Positions 7,631 through 15,372 of a stretch of DNA of 34,384 bases are shown here, piece after piece. A model generated the notes under the pieces. The model made no database searches. It saw only the letters and a program-made list of their open reading frames with translations, and was not told where the DNA came from. Source of the stretch: Spirochaetaceae bacterium (GTDB taxonomy: Bacteria; Spirochaetota; Spirochaetia; DSM-27196; SLAA01); assembly GCA_003556605.1 (NCBI GenBank), contig PWQX01000266.1, positions 1-34,384 of the forward strand. Reading direction: 5' to 3'. How positions within the stretch are numbered: the first letter of the stretch is position 1; each line of letters starts with the position of its first letter. Position numbers and translations under genes: made by a program.

Positions 7631-7759
7631 ATGATCGATCCCCGCAACGAACAACCCGCTGCTCTGCGGTTAACCGGCATCGGTCTCCATCGCCTCGAAG
7701 GCTGCCACCGTTCGCTGCCGGTACCGCTGCGTTATGATCCGCCGCTCACGCAAACCTGA
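7631..7759 (+). CDS. possible 42-residue leader ORF overlapping aroK
   Basis: ATG 7631 is preceded by GAGG with good spacing and opens a frame of 42 codons ending TGA at 7757-7759, overlapping the aroK start by 26 bases. An in-frame ATG at 7613 would add six residues. The peptide (MIDPRNEQPAALRLTGIGLH and onward) has no recognisable domain. The arrangement would suit translational coupling to aroK, whose own ATG lacks a clear ribosome-binding site. It may also be chance. Confidence 0.3.
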   Translation: MIDPRNEQPAALRLTGIGLHRLEGCHRSLPVPLRYDPPLTQT

Positions 7760-8366
7760 GCATGCCGCCGCTCGGCGGCCGCCGGTTGAGTACGGTTCGG
7801 CTGATCAAGCCGGCTGTGCGCTCATCGGAATGAAACACTGCGGTAAGACGACCGTGGGGCGCAGGCTGGCGGAACTGAACGGCCTTGGGTTCCAAGATCT
7901 TGATCTGCTCCTGCAGGAGTGCTACGCGCATGCCCACCAGCTTCACCAAGCGCCGAGCGTGCGCGAAATCTACCGCAACCTCGGCAGAACCACATTTCAG
8001 GAATACGAACAACGGGCAGTGACCCGTCTCGAGCAGCTGCTGGATAGCGCTGGAAAGCCGCTCGTGGTGGCGTGCGGCGGAGGTTTAGGTGAGAATCCAA
8101 ATGCAATGGCCCGGCTTGTCTCGCGATGCGTTGTCGTCTATCTTGACGAAGATCCTGACGTGCTGTACACGCGTGTTGCGACCGGGGGGATACCGCCGTT
8201 TCTCGACGCGAACAACCCGCGCGCAGCTTTCAAGAGTCTTTGGCGTAAGCGCGACCCGCTGTATCGGCGCTACGCCGACCGCGTTGTCACACTACGCGGA
8301 CGCGGCCCGGATGATATCGTAGGAGAGGTGCAGGCAGTAATGCAGGAGTTGCTTGATGTCCGGTAG
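7734..8366 (+). CDS. aroK: shikimate kinase-like protein (divergent)
   Basis: Predicted to phosphorylate shikimate at O3 using ATP, step five of the chorismate pathway. Seen: a P-loop GMKHCGKTTVG near residues 32-42, the DLDLLLQE motif in the place of the shikimate-binding DxD, an ACGGG loop and a C-terminal block RKRDPLYRRYAD typical of the family. Odd points: where family members usually read GExxFRxxE this one reads GRTTFQEYE, so the substrate-binding Arg seems to be Gln, and the lid RPLL motif appears as PPFL. At 210 residues it is somewhat longer than usual because of a 25-residue N-terminal tail. Its last bases overlap aroC, which strongly supports the pathway. Another small-molecule kinase of the same fold is possible. 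Confidence 0.72.
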   Translation: MIRRSRKPEHAAARRPPVEYGSADQAGCALIGMKHCGKTTVGRRLAELNGLGFQDLDLLLQECYAHAHQLHQAPSVREIYRNLGRTTFQEYEQRAVTRLEQLLDSAGKPLVVACGGGLGENPNAMARLVSRCVVVYLDEDPDVLYTRVATGGIPPFLDANNPRAAFKSLWRKRDPLYRRYADRVVTLRGRGPDDIVGEVQAVMQELLDVR

Positions 8367-9411
8367 TAGCTTCGGCAAGGCGTTTCGGCTCACCACGTTC
8401 GGCGAATCCCACGGAGGAGCTGTCGGCGTAGTGCTCGACGGCGTTCGGCCCGGAGTGTCAATCAGCGAGGAAGACATCCAAGAGCAGCTAGACCGCCGGA
8501 AACCCGGGCAGTCGCGCGTCGGCACGCCGCGTTCGGAGCCCGACACCGTAAACCTGCTGTCAGGAGTATTTGAGGGGGCTACAACCGGTACCCCGATGCT
8601 GATGATACTGTACAACGCCGACGCCGACCCCTCTGCTTACGATGAGATCAAATCGATGTTTCGCCCGGGCCACGCCGATTACACGTACCTCAAGAAGTAT
8701 GGGCGCCGGGACTGGCGCGGTAGCGGACGCGCCTCCGGCCGCGAGACCGCCGGGCGGGTGGCGGCCGGCGCGGTAGCGCGCAAGATCCTGGCTGAACGCG
8801 GAGTGCAGGTGCTCGCCTACACCCTAGCAGCCGGTGGAATCGCGTGCCGCAGCTTTGATCCGGAGGAGATTGAGCGTAATCCAATGCGCGCATGCGACCG
8901 AGCGGCGGCCGAAGAAATGGTGTATTACGTGGAGCGGTTGAAGGAAGCTGGGGACAGCATGGGAGGTATCGTTGAGTGCCGCATCACCGGCACCATGGCC
9001 GGCCTCGGCGAGCCGGTTTTCGACAAGCTAGATGCGGAGCTGGCGCATGCGATACTCTCGATCGGCTCGGTCAAAGGGATTGAGTTCGGCGCCGGCTTCC
9101 GCGCTGCCGCAATGACCGGAAGCGAGCACAACGATCAAATGTCCACCGATGGGTTTCTCACGAACAACTCAGGGGGCATCATCGGAGGGATCAGTACAGG
9201 CGGAGAAATTGTGTTTCGTCTTCCGGTGAAGCCCACCTCGTCGATTGCACGGCCCCAACGCACCGTTGACATCGAGGGAGCCGAGCGCGTGATTCGCACC
9301 GAGGGCCGCCATGACACCTGCATCTGCCCGCGAATCGTTCCCGTGGTGGAAGCTATGACCTGCATTGTCGTCGAAGACCACTTCAAGCGTTATGCGGCGC
9401 TCATGGCTTAG
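8356..9411 (+). CDS. aroC: chorismate synthase
   Basis: Catalyses the last common step of aromatic biosynthesis, the trans-elimination of phosphate from EPSP to give chorismate, using reduced FMN without net redox change. It has 351 residues, the normal length. Family signatures are FGKAFRLTTFGESHG at the N-terminus, the GYSH-type region replaced by RPGHADYTY, the RGSGRASGRETAGRVAAGA block and the C-terminal SIARPQRTVD and GRHDTCICPR. The start is ATG 8356, with AGGAG eight bases upstream; the preceding TTG is less likely. It overlaps the end of the shikimate kinase gene by 11 bases, so the two are coupled. Confidence 0.95.
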   Translation: MSGSSFGKAFRLTTFGESHGGAVGVVLDGVRPGVSISEEDIQEQLDRRKPGQSRVGTPRSEPDTVNLLSGVFEGATTGTPMLMILYNADADPSAYDEIKSMFRPGHADYTYLKKYGRRDWRGSGRASGRETAGRVAAGAVARKILAERGVQVLAYTLAAGGIACRSFDPEEIERNPMRACDRAAAEEMVYYVERLKEAGDSMGGIVECRITGTMAGLGEPVFDKLDAELAHAILSIGSVKGIEFGAGFRAAAMTGSEHNDQMSTDGFLTNNSGGIIGGISTGGEIVFRLPVKPTSSIARPQRTVDIEGAERVIRTEGRHDTCICPRIVPVVEAMTCIVVEDHFKRYAALMA

Positions 9412-9414
9412 CCC

Positions 9415-9444
9415 TTGCCGTGAGGTGCGAAAGCGCGTTACCCT
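9415..9444 (+). promoter_or_regulatory. candidate promoter of the zinc-ribbon membrane protein gene (leaderless)
   Basis: TTGCCG (9415-9420), an 18-base spacer and TACCCT (9439-9444). The -10 ends only 9 bases before ATG 9454, which has no ribosome-binding site. Confidence 0.35.
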
Positions 9445-9453
9445 GTTGGTATC

Positions 9454-9819
9454 ATGGACCATTTGGTACAGTGGATTGCCGAGTATACCCCTTGGTTGCT
9501 GGTGGCGATTCTAACGCTCAACCTGAGCCAGCGGCGGCATCTGCACCACGGCGAAGGCAAGCGCTTTGCCACCCTGTATCTGAGCGCACTCGTTTTGGCG
9601 GTCTTTGCTGCGGCGCACGTTATAATACTATACCATTGGCCGGCGGTTCTGTTACTCGCTGCAACTGCCGCAATCCTCGCCGTAGGGGTGCTGTTCCGCG
9701 CGCAGGTCTTCCCCTTCGCCTTGTATTGCCGCAACTGCAAAGAGCGTCTGAGCTTACGCCGCGTGGTGTACTACGATTCGAATCGATGCGCGAGTTGTGA
9801 CGCCGAGCCCGAGCAGTGA
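9454..9819 (+). CDS. small membrane protein with C-terminal zinc-ribbon motif
   Basis: A 121-residue protein that I cannot name. Hydrophobic segments lie at about residues 10-25, 42-62 and 64-85, predicting two or three membrane helices. A C-terminal cytoplasmic tail carries two CxxC pairs (YCRNCKE and RCASCDA, about residues 91-116), which would form a zinc ribbon. It stands between aroC and a convergent membrane-protein gene whose stop is only 8 bases away. No Shine-Dalgarno precedes the ATG; a promoter-like -10 sits just upstream. The function is unknown, and codon use matches the neighbours. Confidence 0.7.
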   Translation: MDHLVQWIAEYTPWLLVAILTLNLSQRRHLHHGEGKRFATLYLSALVLAVFAAAHVIILYHWPAVLLLAATAAILAVGVLFRAQVFPFALYCRNCKERLSLRRVVYYDSNRCASCDAEPEQ

Positions 9820-9827
9820 TCGGTTGA

Positions 9828-10397
9828 TCAATTGCTGCGTCCGGAAGGCGGCCGGCGACGCCCACGCGAGTAGTATACCCACAACAACACAATGCCAAAG
9901 ATGATCAGAATACTCGGCCACCACATCCCCACGACTCGGCGAAAATCACGCTGGATAATATCAAGGCTGAACAGCAGAAATATGCCGGAGAGTACAATGA
10001 TTGCAACTGCCGGAATCTGCAGCGCGACGCGAGCCGACTCGACCTTGGTGCGTGCATAAACCGCAAGCGACACGCCGGCGATCGTCATAAACAATGGCCA
10101 GATTCGCGCTAGCTCAACGCTGGACATCACGGTATTGAGCAGAAGGGACACTATCCCGACCAGCGTCAGGATCATGCCGACAAAGACGTACCCCTCAGGA
10201 CCACCTTGCGCGAACGCCAGATACAACAGAATGGCCCCGATAACGAGCGGGACGATGGTCCAGAGCACTCGCACCTCGGGCATATACCCCACCGTGCGCG
10301 ACAGTAACACCACTCCCACTAATACGAAGGTGATTCCAAACACGAGAAGCTTGTGCGGAAATCGCTGAAACGGTGCCCCGTACGACGCTCGTGCCAA
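9828..10397 (-). CDS. multi-pass membrane protein, LiaF/DUF5668-like
   Basis: A 189-residue hydrophobic protein with about six membrane helices, in pairs separated by short loops: VFGITFVLVGVVLL, IVPLVIGAILLYLAF, GMILTLVGIVSLLL, IAGVSLAVYA, VAIIVLSGIFLLFSL and WWPSILIIFGIVLLW. The ending WWPSILIIFGIVLL resembles the membrane domains of LiaF-like or DUF5668 proteins. The start is taken as TTG 10397, two bases beyond the icd stop, with AAGG (from the last icd codons) seven bases upstream, so translation is coupled to icd. The C-terminus is Arg-rich (RGRRRPPSGR) and probably cytoplasmic. No function can be assigned. Confidence 0.65.
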   Translation of the reverse strand: MARASYGAPFQRFPHKLLVFGITFVLVGVVLLSRTVGYMPEVRVLWTIVPLVIGAILLYLAFAQGGPEGYVFVGMILTLVGIVSLLLNTVMSSVELARIWPLFMTIAGVSLAVYARTKVESARVALQIPAVAIIVLSGIFLLFSLDIIQRDFRRVVGMWWPSILIIFGIVLLWVYYSRGRRRPPSGRSN

Positions 10398-10399
10398 AA

Positions 10400-11611
10400 C
10401 TAGGCCTTCATGTGTTCGATGATCGTATCGGCAAACTCAGAGGTCGACACCTTGGTGGCACCATCCATTAACCGCGCAAAGTCGTAGGTTACCACCTTGT
10501 TCGCGATCGTCCCGGACATCCCGCGCGTAATACAATCGGCAGCCTCTTGCCAACCGAGATACTCGAGCATCATTCTTCCCGACAGTATCACCGAGCTCGG
10601 ATTCACGACGTTCTTTCCGGCATACTTCGGCGCGGTGCCGTGCGTGGCTTCAAAGATCGCGTACCCGTTCTCGTAGTTGATGTTGGCTCCCGGGGCAATC
10701 CCAATGCCACCCACTTGCGCTGCTAAAGCATCCGAGACGTAATCGCCGTTCAAGTTCATCGTCGCAATCACATCGTACTCCAGCGGACGAGTGAGAATCT
10801 GCTGTAAGAATGCGTCGGCGATCACATCCTTGATCAGCACTTTTCCCTCCGGAACATCACCGTCGATATCTTCCCACGTGACGATATGCTGCGGAAACTC
10901 GCGGCGCGCGAGTCCGTAACCCCAACTGCGGAACGCGCCCTCGGTAAACTTCATGATGTTACCTTTGTGAACCAAAGTAACACTCTTGCGTCCATGATCG
11001 AGCGCGTATTGAATGGCAGCGCGCACCAACCGCTCGGTGCCGGTTCGGCTGATAGGCTTGATCCCGATCCCGGAGTCCGGTCGAATATCGCGCCCGAATA
11101 TTTCGCTCAGGTAGGCGATGACACCACGCGTTTCCTCGGTCTCGGCTTCAAGCTCGAGCCCGGCGTACACATCCTCGGTGTTCTCGCGAAACACCACCAT
11201 GTTCACCGCCTCGGGGTGCTTGACCGGAGTGGGAATACCGCTGAAATATTCCACCGGGCGCTGGCACACATACAGATCCAGACGCTGACGGAGAGCAACG
11301 TTCAAGCTGCGAAAACCGCCGCCGACGGGCGTGGTCAGCGGCCCTTTGATCCCAACCAGGTGAGTGCGAAACGCCTCCTCGGTCGCGGCGGGAAGCCACT
11401 CACCGACCGTGTCATAAGCCTTCTGCCCCGCCAGCACCTCAACCCAGTCTATGTTGCGCGCGCCGTTATACGCGCGCTCAACTGCGGCATTGAACACCCG
11501 CACCGCGGCGCGCCATATATCCGGCCCGATTCCATCGCCTTCGATGTAAGGAATCGCCGGATCGGCGGGAACATGTAGGCCCGCTTCGTCTTTACTGACT
11601 AGTTGTCCCAC
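10400..11611 (-). CDS. icd: NADP-dependent isocitrate dehydrogenase
   Basis: Oxidatively decarboxylates isocitrate to 2-oxoglutarate with NADP+. It has 403 residues from GTG 11611, close to the family length. Seen: [12 protein letters not shown] near the N-terminus, the substrate loop [17 protein letters not shown] whose Ser corresponds to the phosphorylated Ser113 of the E. coli enzyme, [14 protein letters not shown], and [11 protein letters not shown], whose Lys-Tyr pair matches NADP specificity. I reject a longer reading to 11779 because AGGAGG lies exactly 8 bases before GTG 11611, and the extra residues do not look like Icd and would cover the divergent gene's start. No kinase/phosphatase gene is near. 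The downstream membrane protein is coupled to it. Confidence 0.94.
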   Translation of the reverse strand: MGQLVSKDEAGLHVPADPAIPYIEGDGIGPDIWRAAVRVFNAAVERAYNGARNIDWVEVLAGQKAYDTVGEWLPAATEEAFRTHLVGIKGPLTTPVGGGFRSLNVALRQRLDLYVCQRPVEYFSGIPTPVKHPEAVNMVVFRENTEDVYAGLELEAETEETRGVIAYLSEIFGRDIRPDSGIGIKPISRTGTERLVRAAIQYALDHGRKSVTLVHKGNIMKFTEGAFRSWGYGLARREFPQHIVTWEDIDGDVPEGKVLIKDVIADAFLQQILTRPLEYDVIATMNLNGDYVSDALAAQVGGIGIAPGANINYENGYAIFEATHGTAPKYAGKNVVNPSSVILSGRMMLEYLGWQEAADCITRGMSGTIANKVVTYDFARLMDGATKVSTSEFADTIIEHMKA

Positions 11612-11634
11612 GGCGTTGTCCTCCTGATCGACGC

Positions 11635-11663
11635 ATTCTACCAGATTGTGAATTACTTGCCAA
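11635..11663 (-). promoter_or_regulatory. icd promoter
   Basis: On the minus strand TTGGCA (11663-11658), 17 bases, then TAGAAT (11640-11635). Initiation would fall near 11628, just before the AGGAGG at 11625-11620 and GTG 11611. The -35 lies in the left half of the palindrome at 11658-11669. Confidence 0.65.
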
Positions 11664-11686
11664 TTGGCAGCCTCATGAGGTATACT
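11657..11686 (+). promoter_or_regulatory. promoter of the TPR gene (near-leaderless)
   Basis: TTGCCA (11657-11662), an 18-base spacer and TATACT (11681-11686). Initiation would fall near 11693, about four bases before ATG 11697. The -35 overlaps the icd -35 on the other strand by five bases. Confidence 0.65.
11658..11680. promoter_or_regulatory. paired palindromes between divergent promoters, candidate operators
   Basis: TGCCAATTGGCA (11658-11669) and CCTCATGAGG (11671-11680) are both perfect palindromes, one base apart. The first covers both -35 boxes and the second lies in the plus-strand spacer. A dimeric regulator bound here could switch both transcripts. No regulator gene is adjacent. 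Confidence 0.45.
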
Positions 11687-11696
11687 TTTTGGATAT

Positions 11697-12761
11697 ATGA
11701 GTTTTGATTGGAAGCTGGCCCTAAAGCTAACCGCATTCCTCGTCACGATCTTGGTCGCCACCGGCTTGACCGCTTTCAACAGCGGGAGCTCGTACTACGT
11801 GGTCGGGGACCGCGAGACGTCGACCGAGCTTGAGAAACTGTTCGAGGTTCTCAACACTGAAGAGCTGGACTCCCGTGATCGGAGTGTCGTAATCGAGCAA
11901 ATAGCCGCCAACCTGCATCGCGCCGGATACCCCGAGCGTATGAAGGTTTTCCTCACTGAGTATGTTGAAGCCCACAGGGGTGACCCGTACAACGGCTATT
12001 ACCTCTTTCTGGTTGCGCAACACTACGATTCCAACGCGGGAGCGCCGGTTGCGCGGCATTACTACGAACGGCTGGTGACTAATTACCCCGACCTCAAGGT
12101 TCGTAACAACTCAATTCATTTCCAGGCGCTGAGCCGGCTGGTAGACATAGCCGACGATGACAATGATCGCTTGGAGTATTACCATCAAATCACCGAGCGG
12201 TTCCCCCATAAGGTAGAACTCGGCAAGAAGTACTTCTATCTCGCCCGGAGCTATGAGAATCTGGGACGCTGGGATGAGGCGTTCGACGCGTATCGCGAGT
12301 TCTTGAGGCACCCGGGAACCAGCATCCCCGGTTACCCGGATGCGCGCCGTGATATCAAAACCCGGGTCGGTTTCTATGACTCCTCGCGCGACTGGACCCG
12401 TGAAAGCCTCGATGATCTTGTTACCGATATCAAGGTCGCTCTGAGTAGACAGAATCCTAGTCACCTCTTGCGCCATCGCGCCAAAGAGAACTTCTTTGCG
12501 ATGTCATGGGAGCAACAAGAGTCGGATTTCAACAGTCGCATTGAGTTTGATATCGGAACCTTCATGCAACGGCGACCGGTGCGCTACTCGCGCGACCTTG
12601 AGATCAGTTCAAATGCGCGGGAAGCGTATCTGCGAACTTGGAACTGGTCATACCGCATCAATACCTGGTATCTGTATTTTCGGCGTGTAGACTTCCCCGC
12701 TGATCCCGAGATTCACAACAACTGGGAGTGGGCAGGCGTATACTTCGGCGAACAGCTGTAA
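11697..12761 (+). CDS. membrane-anchored tetratricopeptide-repeat protein
   Basis: A 354-residue protein with an N-terminal hydrophobic segment (about residues 8-27, [20 protein letters not shown]), either an anchor or an uncleaved signal, followed by an alpha-helical domain. Repeats resembling TPR/Sel1 units appear at about 80-120 and 140-200, the clearest being [27 protein letters not shown]. The C-terminal 150 residues are polar with many aromatic residues ([16 protein letters not shown]). I do not recognise a specific family. It is probably extracytoplasmic and may scaffold envelope proteins. It is transcribed divergently from icd and is followed after 84 bases by another secreted-protein gene. 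The ATG has no ribosome-binding site but closely follows a good promoter. Confidence 0.75.
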   Translation: MSFDWKLALKLTAFLVTILVATGLTAFNSGSSYYVVGDRETSTELEKLFEVLNTEELDSRDRSVVIEQIAANLHRAGYPERMKVFLTEYVEAHRGDPYNGYYLFLVAQHYDSNAGAPVARHYYERLVTNYPDLKVRNNSIHFQALSRLVDIADDDNDRLEYYHQITERFPHKVELGKKYFYLARSYENLGRWDEAFDAYREFLRHPGTSIPGYPDARRDIKTRVGFYDSSRDWTRESLDDLVTDIKVALSRQNPSHLLRHRAKENFFAMSWEQQESDFNSRIEFDIGTFMQRRPVRYSRDLEISSNAREAYLRTWNWSYRINTWYLYFRRVDFPADPEIHNNWEWAGVYFGEQL

Positions 12762-12845
12762 GCACGAGCCCACTCGGTTCGCGTGAGCAAGCCCTGTAGC
12801 CAGGGGCCTCAAAGGTTCGGCGCGGCGCGCCGATAGTAGCAATAG

Positions 12846-13769
12846 ATGCGCAGGTGCATACGGCAGACGGCGATTACGAGCTTATTAATGATCTCGATAT
12901 GCACAATCCTCGGCGTCACGCCCGTGGCCGCGATTCGCAGCGGCCACGAGGCGAACATTCCGCCCGATCGGCATCACGCGAAGCTAAATTGGGAGCGTGG
13001 GCTGCTCACGGTGCGGCTTGAAGCGGAAATTCCCAACGACCTTGCAACGAACCCAAGTGCTACGCGACGCGTAAAACGCAGACTAGAGCGCCGCATAGAC
13101 GAGCCGTATCTCGATGCGGTCAATCGCCTGCAGCTCAACTCCGCCCAGAAGGTTGAGGCAGCGCTCAACCGAGATGCCGATCTGACTACTCGTATCCGCC
13201 GAACCGCAGACGCACTGGTGCAGCGGTACACCGGTCCGACTGCCGATCTCACGAGTGCCGCAGTAGAGTTCTCGCTGGATATCCACCCCACCCTGACGCG
13301 TACCTTCGCGGCGCACACTCATCCTCGTCCGGTTCCGCACGTTCGCGGCTGGCACCCATCGCGATCCTTCACCGGCGTGGTGATCTACGCTACCGACGCG
13401 TTGCCGGTCCACGGCGAAGACCGTAGCGAGACGCCGGTGCCGGCCCTGCTCCCGCGACTACATGACGACGAACGCTTTGAGACACTGTTCGAGCCCGGCA
13501 TGGTAGAGTCCCGCTACCTGGAACGCTGGGGACCGGTCGGATACACCCAACCCGGGCATGAGACGCGCTTTGTACAGCGCGTCGGTAACACCCCCTTACG
13601 CGTGCTTGCCTCCGGTGTATATGGAACTCAGCCGACCGATCTCATGGTGCCGCGTGAGCACGCGGTACGATTGCTGTCACGAGAAGAGAACCGCCGCCTA
13701 CTCGCCGAAGGCCGTGTTTTGATCGTACTGCACCCGGACAAGCTTATCGAGCCCGTGCTCGCCGAGTAA
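12846..13769 (+). CDS. uncharacterised secreted protein
   Basis: A 307-residue protein with a signal peptide: an Arg-rich N-terminus, a hydrophobic core TSLLMISICTILGVTPVAA and a likely cleavage after Ala29. The mature part has a charged helical section (about 70-130), a strand-rich section with SFTGVVIYATDALPVHGE, and a C-terminal block RVLIVLHPDKL. No lipobox is present and no known catalytic motif is visible. The overall design recalls LPP20-like or flagellar-associated periplasmic proteins, but I cannot confirm this. It lies between a membrane TPR protein and an SH3 lipoprotein on the same strand, suggesting an envelope gene group. No Shine-Dalgarno is evident before the ATG. Confidence 0.7.
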   Translation: MRRCIRQTAITSLLMISICTILGVTPVAAIRSGHEANIPPDRHHAKLNWERGLLTVRLEAEIPNDLATNPSATRRVKRRLERRIDEPYLDAVNRLQLNSAQKVEAALNRDADLTTRIRRTADALVQRYTGPTADLTSAAVEFSLDIHPTLTRTFAAHTHPRPVPHVRGWHPSRSFTGVVIYATDALPVHGEDRSETPVPALLPRLHDDERFETLFEPGMVESRYLERWGPVGYTQPGHETRFVQRVGNTPLRVLASGVYGTQPTDLMVPREHAVRLLSREENRRLLAEGRVLIVLHPDKLIEPVLAE

Positions 13770-13947
13770 TCTCGGCGCTTTCCCGGCCGCATCCCAGCCG
13801 GCTGAAAGGTACTATCAACAGGCGGTCCAACAGCCTCAGCGACCGACGCACCCCGGCCGCCATCCGCGCGCACCAACCGAACGAGTCTTTGGCACGAGTC
13901 TACGGCATGAGCCGTGCTGGCGAGTGCGCCCTAGTACCCAAGCGTAG

Positions 13948-13976
13948 TTGACCAACACTGCGCAGTCGTGTTCAAA
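13948..13976 (+). promoter_or_regulatory. weak candidate promoter of the SH3 lipoprotein gene
   Basis: TTGACC (13948-13953), 17 bases and TTCAAA (13971-13976) in an otherwise featureless 282-base gap (13770-14051). The -10 is weak. I see no gene or clear terminator in that gap. Confidence 0.3.
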
Positions 13977-14051
13977 TTCACTTAGCAGTCGAATCCGTCG
14001 GCCGGATGCTGCAGCATCACAAGCATCATAGCGAGTGCAGTAGAGCAGAGC

Positions 14052-15335
14052 ATGAAAGCATTACGCATAGCGTTCACACTCACGTTGATAGTGGGATTGC
14101 TCGTCATGGGCTGCGCCCGGCGGCCGCGCGAGCACGGAGTACTGTTGTGGTCCCCCGATGAGGAGCGGGCCTCCTCCGGTACTCTGCTTGCGGTGGTCGA
14201 CGAATCAGATATCAGCGACACCTATACCGTTGTGGGGCTTGACAACGAAGACAAGGCGGAACTGCCGCGCCGGCTGGTTCGCGTGTTCGACAGCGAGGAG
14301 CAAGCTGCGGCTTTCAAAGCCGAGTATCAGGATTTTGCCCGCCTTTACGGCCGTTCCGAACGGCGTGCGCTGCCGATTCGGGCCGAAATGTCGTCGCAGT
14401 CCCGCAGAGTCTATCGCCTTCGTGATCAACAGATCGTGAAGGTCATCCGGCGTAGTGAACAGAAGCACGAGATAAGTGATTACCACGATTATTGGTATGA
14501 GGTCATGACCGAGGACGGTGTCGACGGGTGGGTATTCGGGCGTTACCTCACGGTCTACGACTACGACGAAGGTCCGACGGATCCGGCCGACGTCGAGCGC
14601 GAGGAGCTGAACGCGTTTCTGCTGGAAACCTGGCGCCCTGAGTATTTTGAGCGCATGATCAGCGACGGACGCTACGACCTCGTGCGTTTTGATCCGCGTT
14701 ACGGGCTGTTTCCGGAACCCGAGAACAACAGAGTGCGTATCGTGCTGCCCGACCACACTGTCGAGTTCACATACGAAGACTGGTATCGCATACGCGCGTC
14801 GCTGTGGGGCGCTGAAGGGGAGCCGCTGGAGATCCACATACGAAGCGAGACCGAGGTGCAGGCATTGTACTCCCACAACGGCCGAGAGCACTCCGCCCGT
14901 TTCGTGCTGGTGGACGAGGATATACGCGAGCTCATCTCACAGGAAGAGGCCCGCCGATTTGAGCTGTACACGGAGTTCATTGAGGTTGGGCAGCGATTCC
15001 GCAGTGCCGCGTACGGCAACCTGGAGTTCCGCGAGAACCGGACCTTCGTTTGGCTCGGCTACAAACGATTAGTCCCGCGCATCGTGTCTTATACCGCCGG
15101 TACCACCGGAACCGTCCGGTTCGATCTATATCTCGCGCGGCACCTGCGCGATCAGTACGACGGGGCGCTGACACTTGAGTTTGCGGGTAGCGACGACACG
15201 ATGTACCTACTGTATCGTTACGTCTCCGGCGGGGTTCAGTTCATGTATGTCCCCGAGACGTTGGTGGATCGCAGCACCGTGCAGGATACGCCACGGGCAC
15301 CGATCATTATGTACTTCTCGCTGATCGAAGACTAG
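14052..15335 (+). CDS. lipoprotein with bacterial SH3-like domain
   Basis: A 427-residue predicted lipoprotein. The signal peptide ends in the lipobox LVMGC, so Cys21 would be lipidated. Residues about 90-165 form a bacterial SH3 (type 3) domain: LPIRAEMSSQSRRVYRLRDQ, then a long insertion before YWYEVMTEDGVDGWVFGRYL, the usual SH3 ending. SH3 domains of this kind often bind cell-wall peptides. The remaining 260 residues are strand-rich with no enzyme motif (examples: FRENRTFVWLGYKRLVP, GTVRFDLYLARHL), perhaps a small barrel. Similar SH3-bearing lipoproteins exist in spirochaetes, from memory. The ribosome-binding site is weak (GAGCAGAGC). The ABC-F gene follows after 37 bases. Confidence 0.75.
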   Translation: MKALRIAFTLTLIVGLLVMGCARRPREHGVLLWSPDEERASSGTLLAVVDESDISDTYTVVGLDNEDKAELPRRLVRVFDSEEQAAAFKAEYQDFARLYGRSERRALPIRAEMSSQSRRVYRLRDQQIVKVIRRSEQKHEISDYHDYWYEVMTEDGVDGWVFGRYLTVYDYDEGPTDPADVEREELNAFLLETWRPEYFERMISDGRYDLVRFDPRYGLFPEPENNRVRIVLPDHTVEFTYEDWYRIRASLWGAEGEPLEIHIRSETEVQALYSHNGREHSARFVLVDEDIRELISQEEARRFELYTEFIEVGQRFRSAAYGNLEFRENRTFVWLGYKRLVPRIVSYTAGTTGTVRFDLYLARHLRDQYDGALTLEFAGSDDTMYLLYRYVSGGVQFMYVPETLVDRSTVQDTPRAPIIMYFSLIED

Positions 15336-15372
15336 CGTAGAACTCCATAGCACGCAATAGACGGGCTTTCCA

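Noticed and set aside
11612-11779. 56-codon N-terminal extension of isocitrate dehydrogenase
   Set aside because: AGGAGG stands exactly before GTG 11611, a promoter for icd ends at 11635, and the extension would cover the divergent gene's start.
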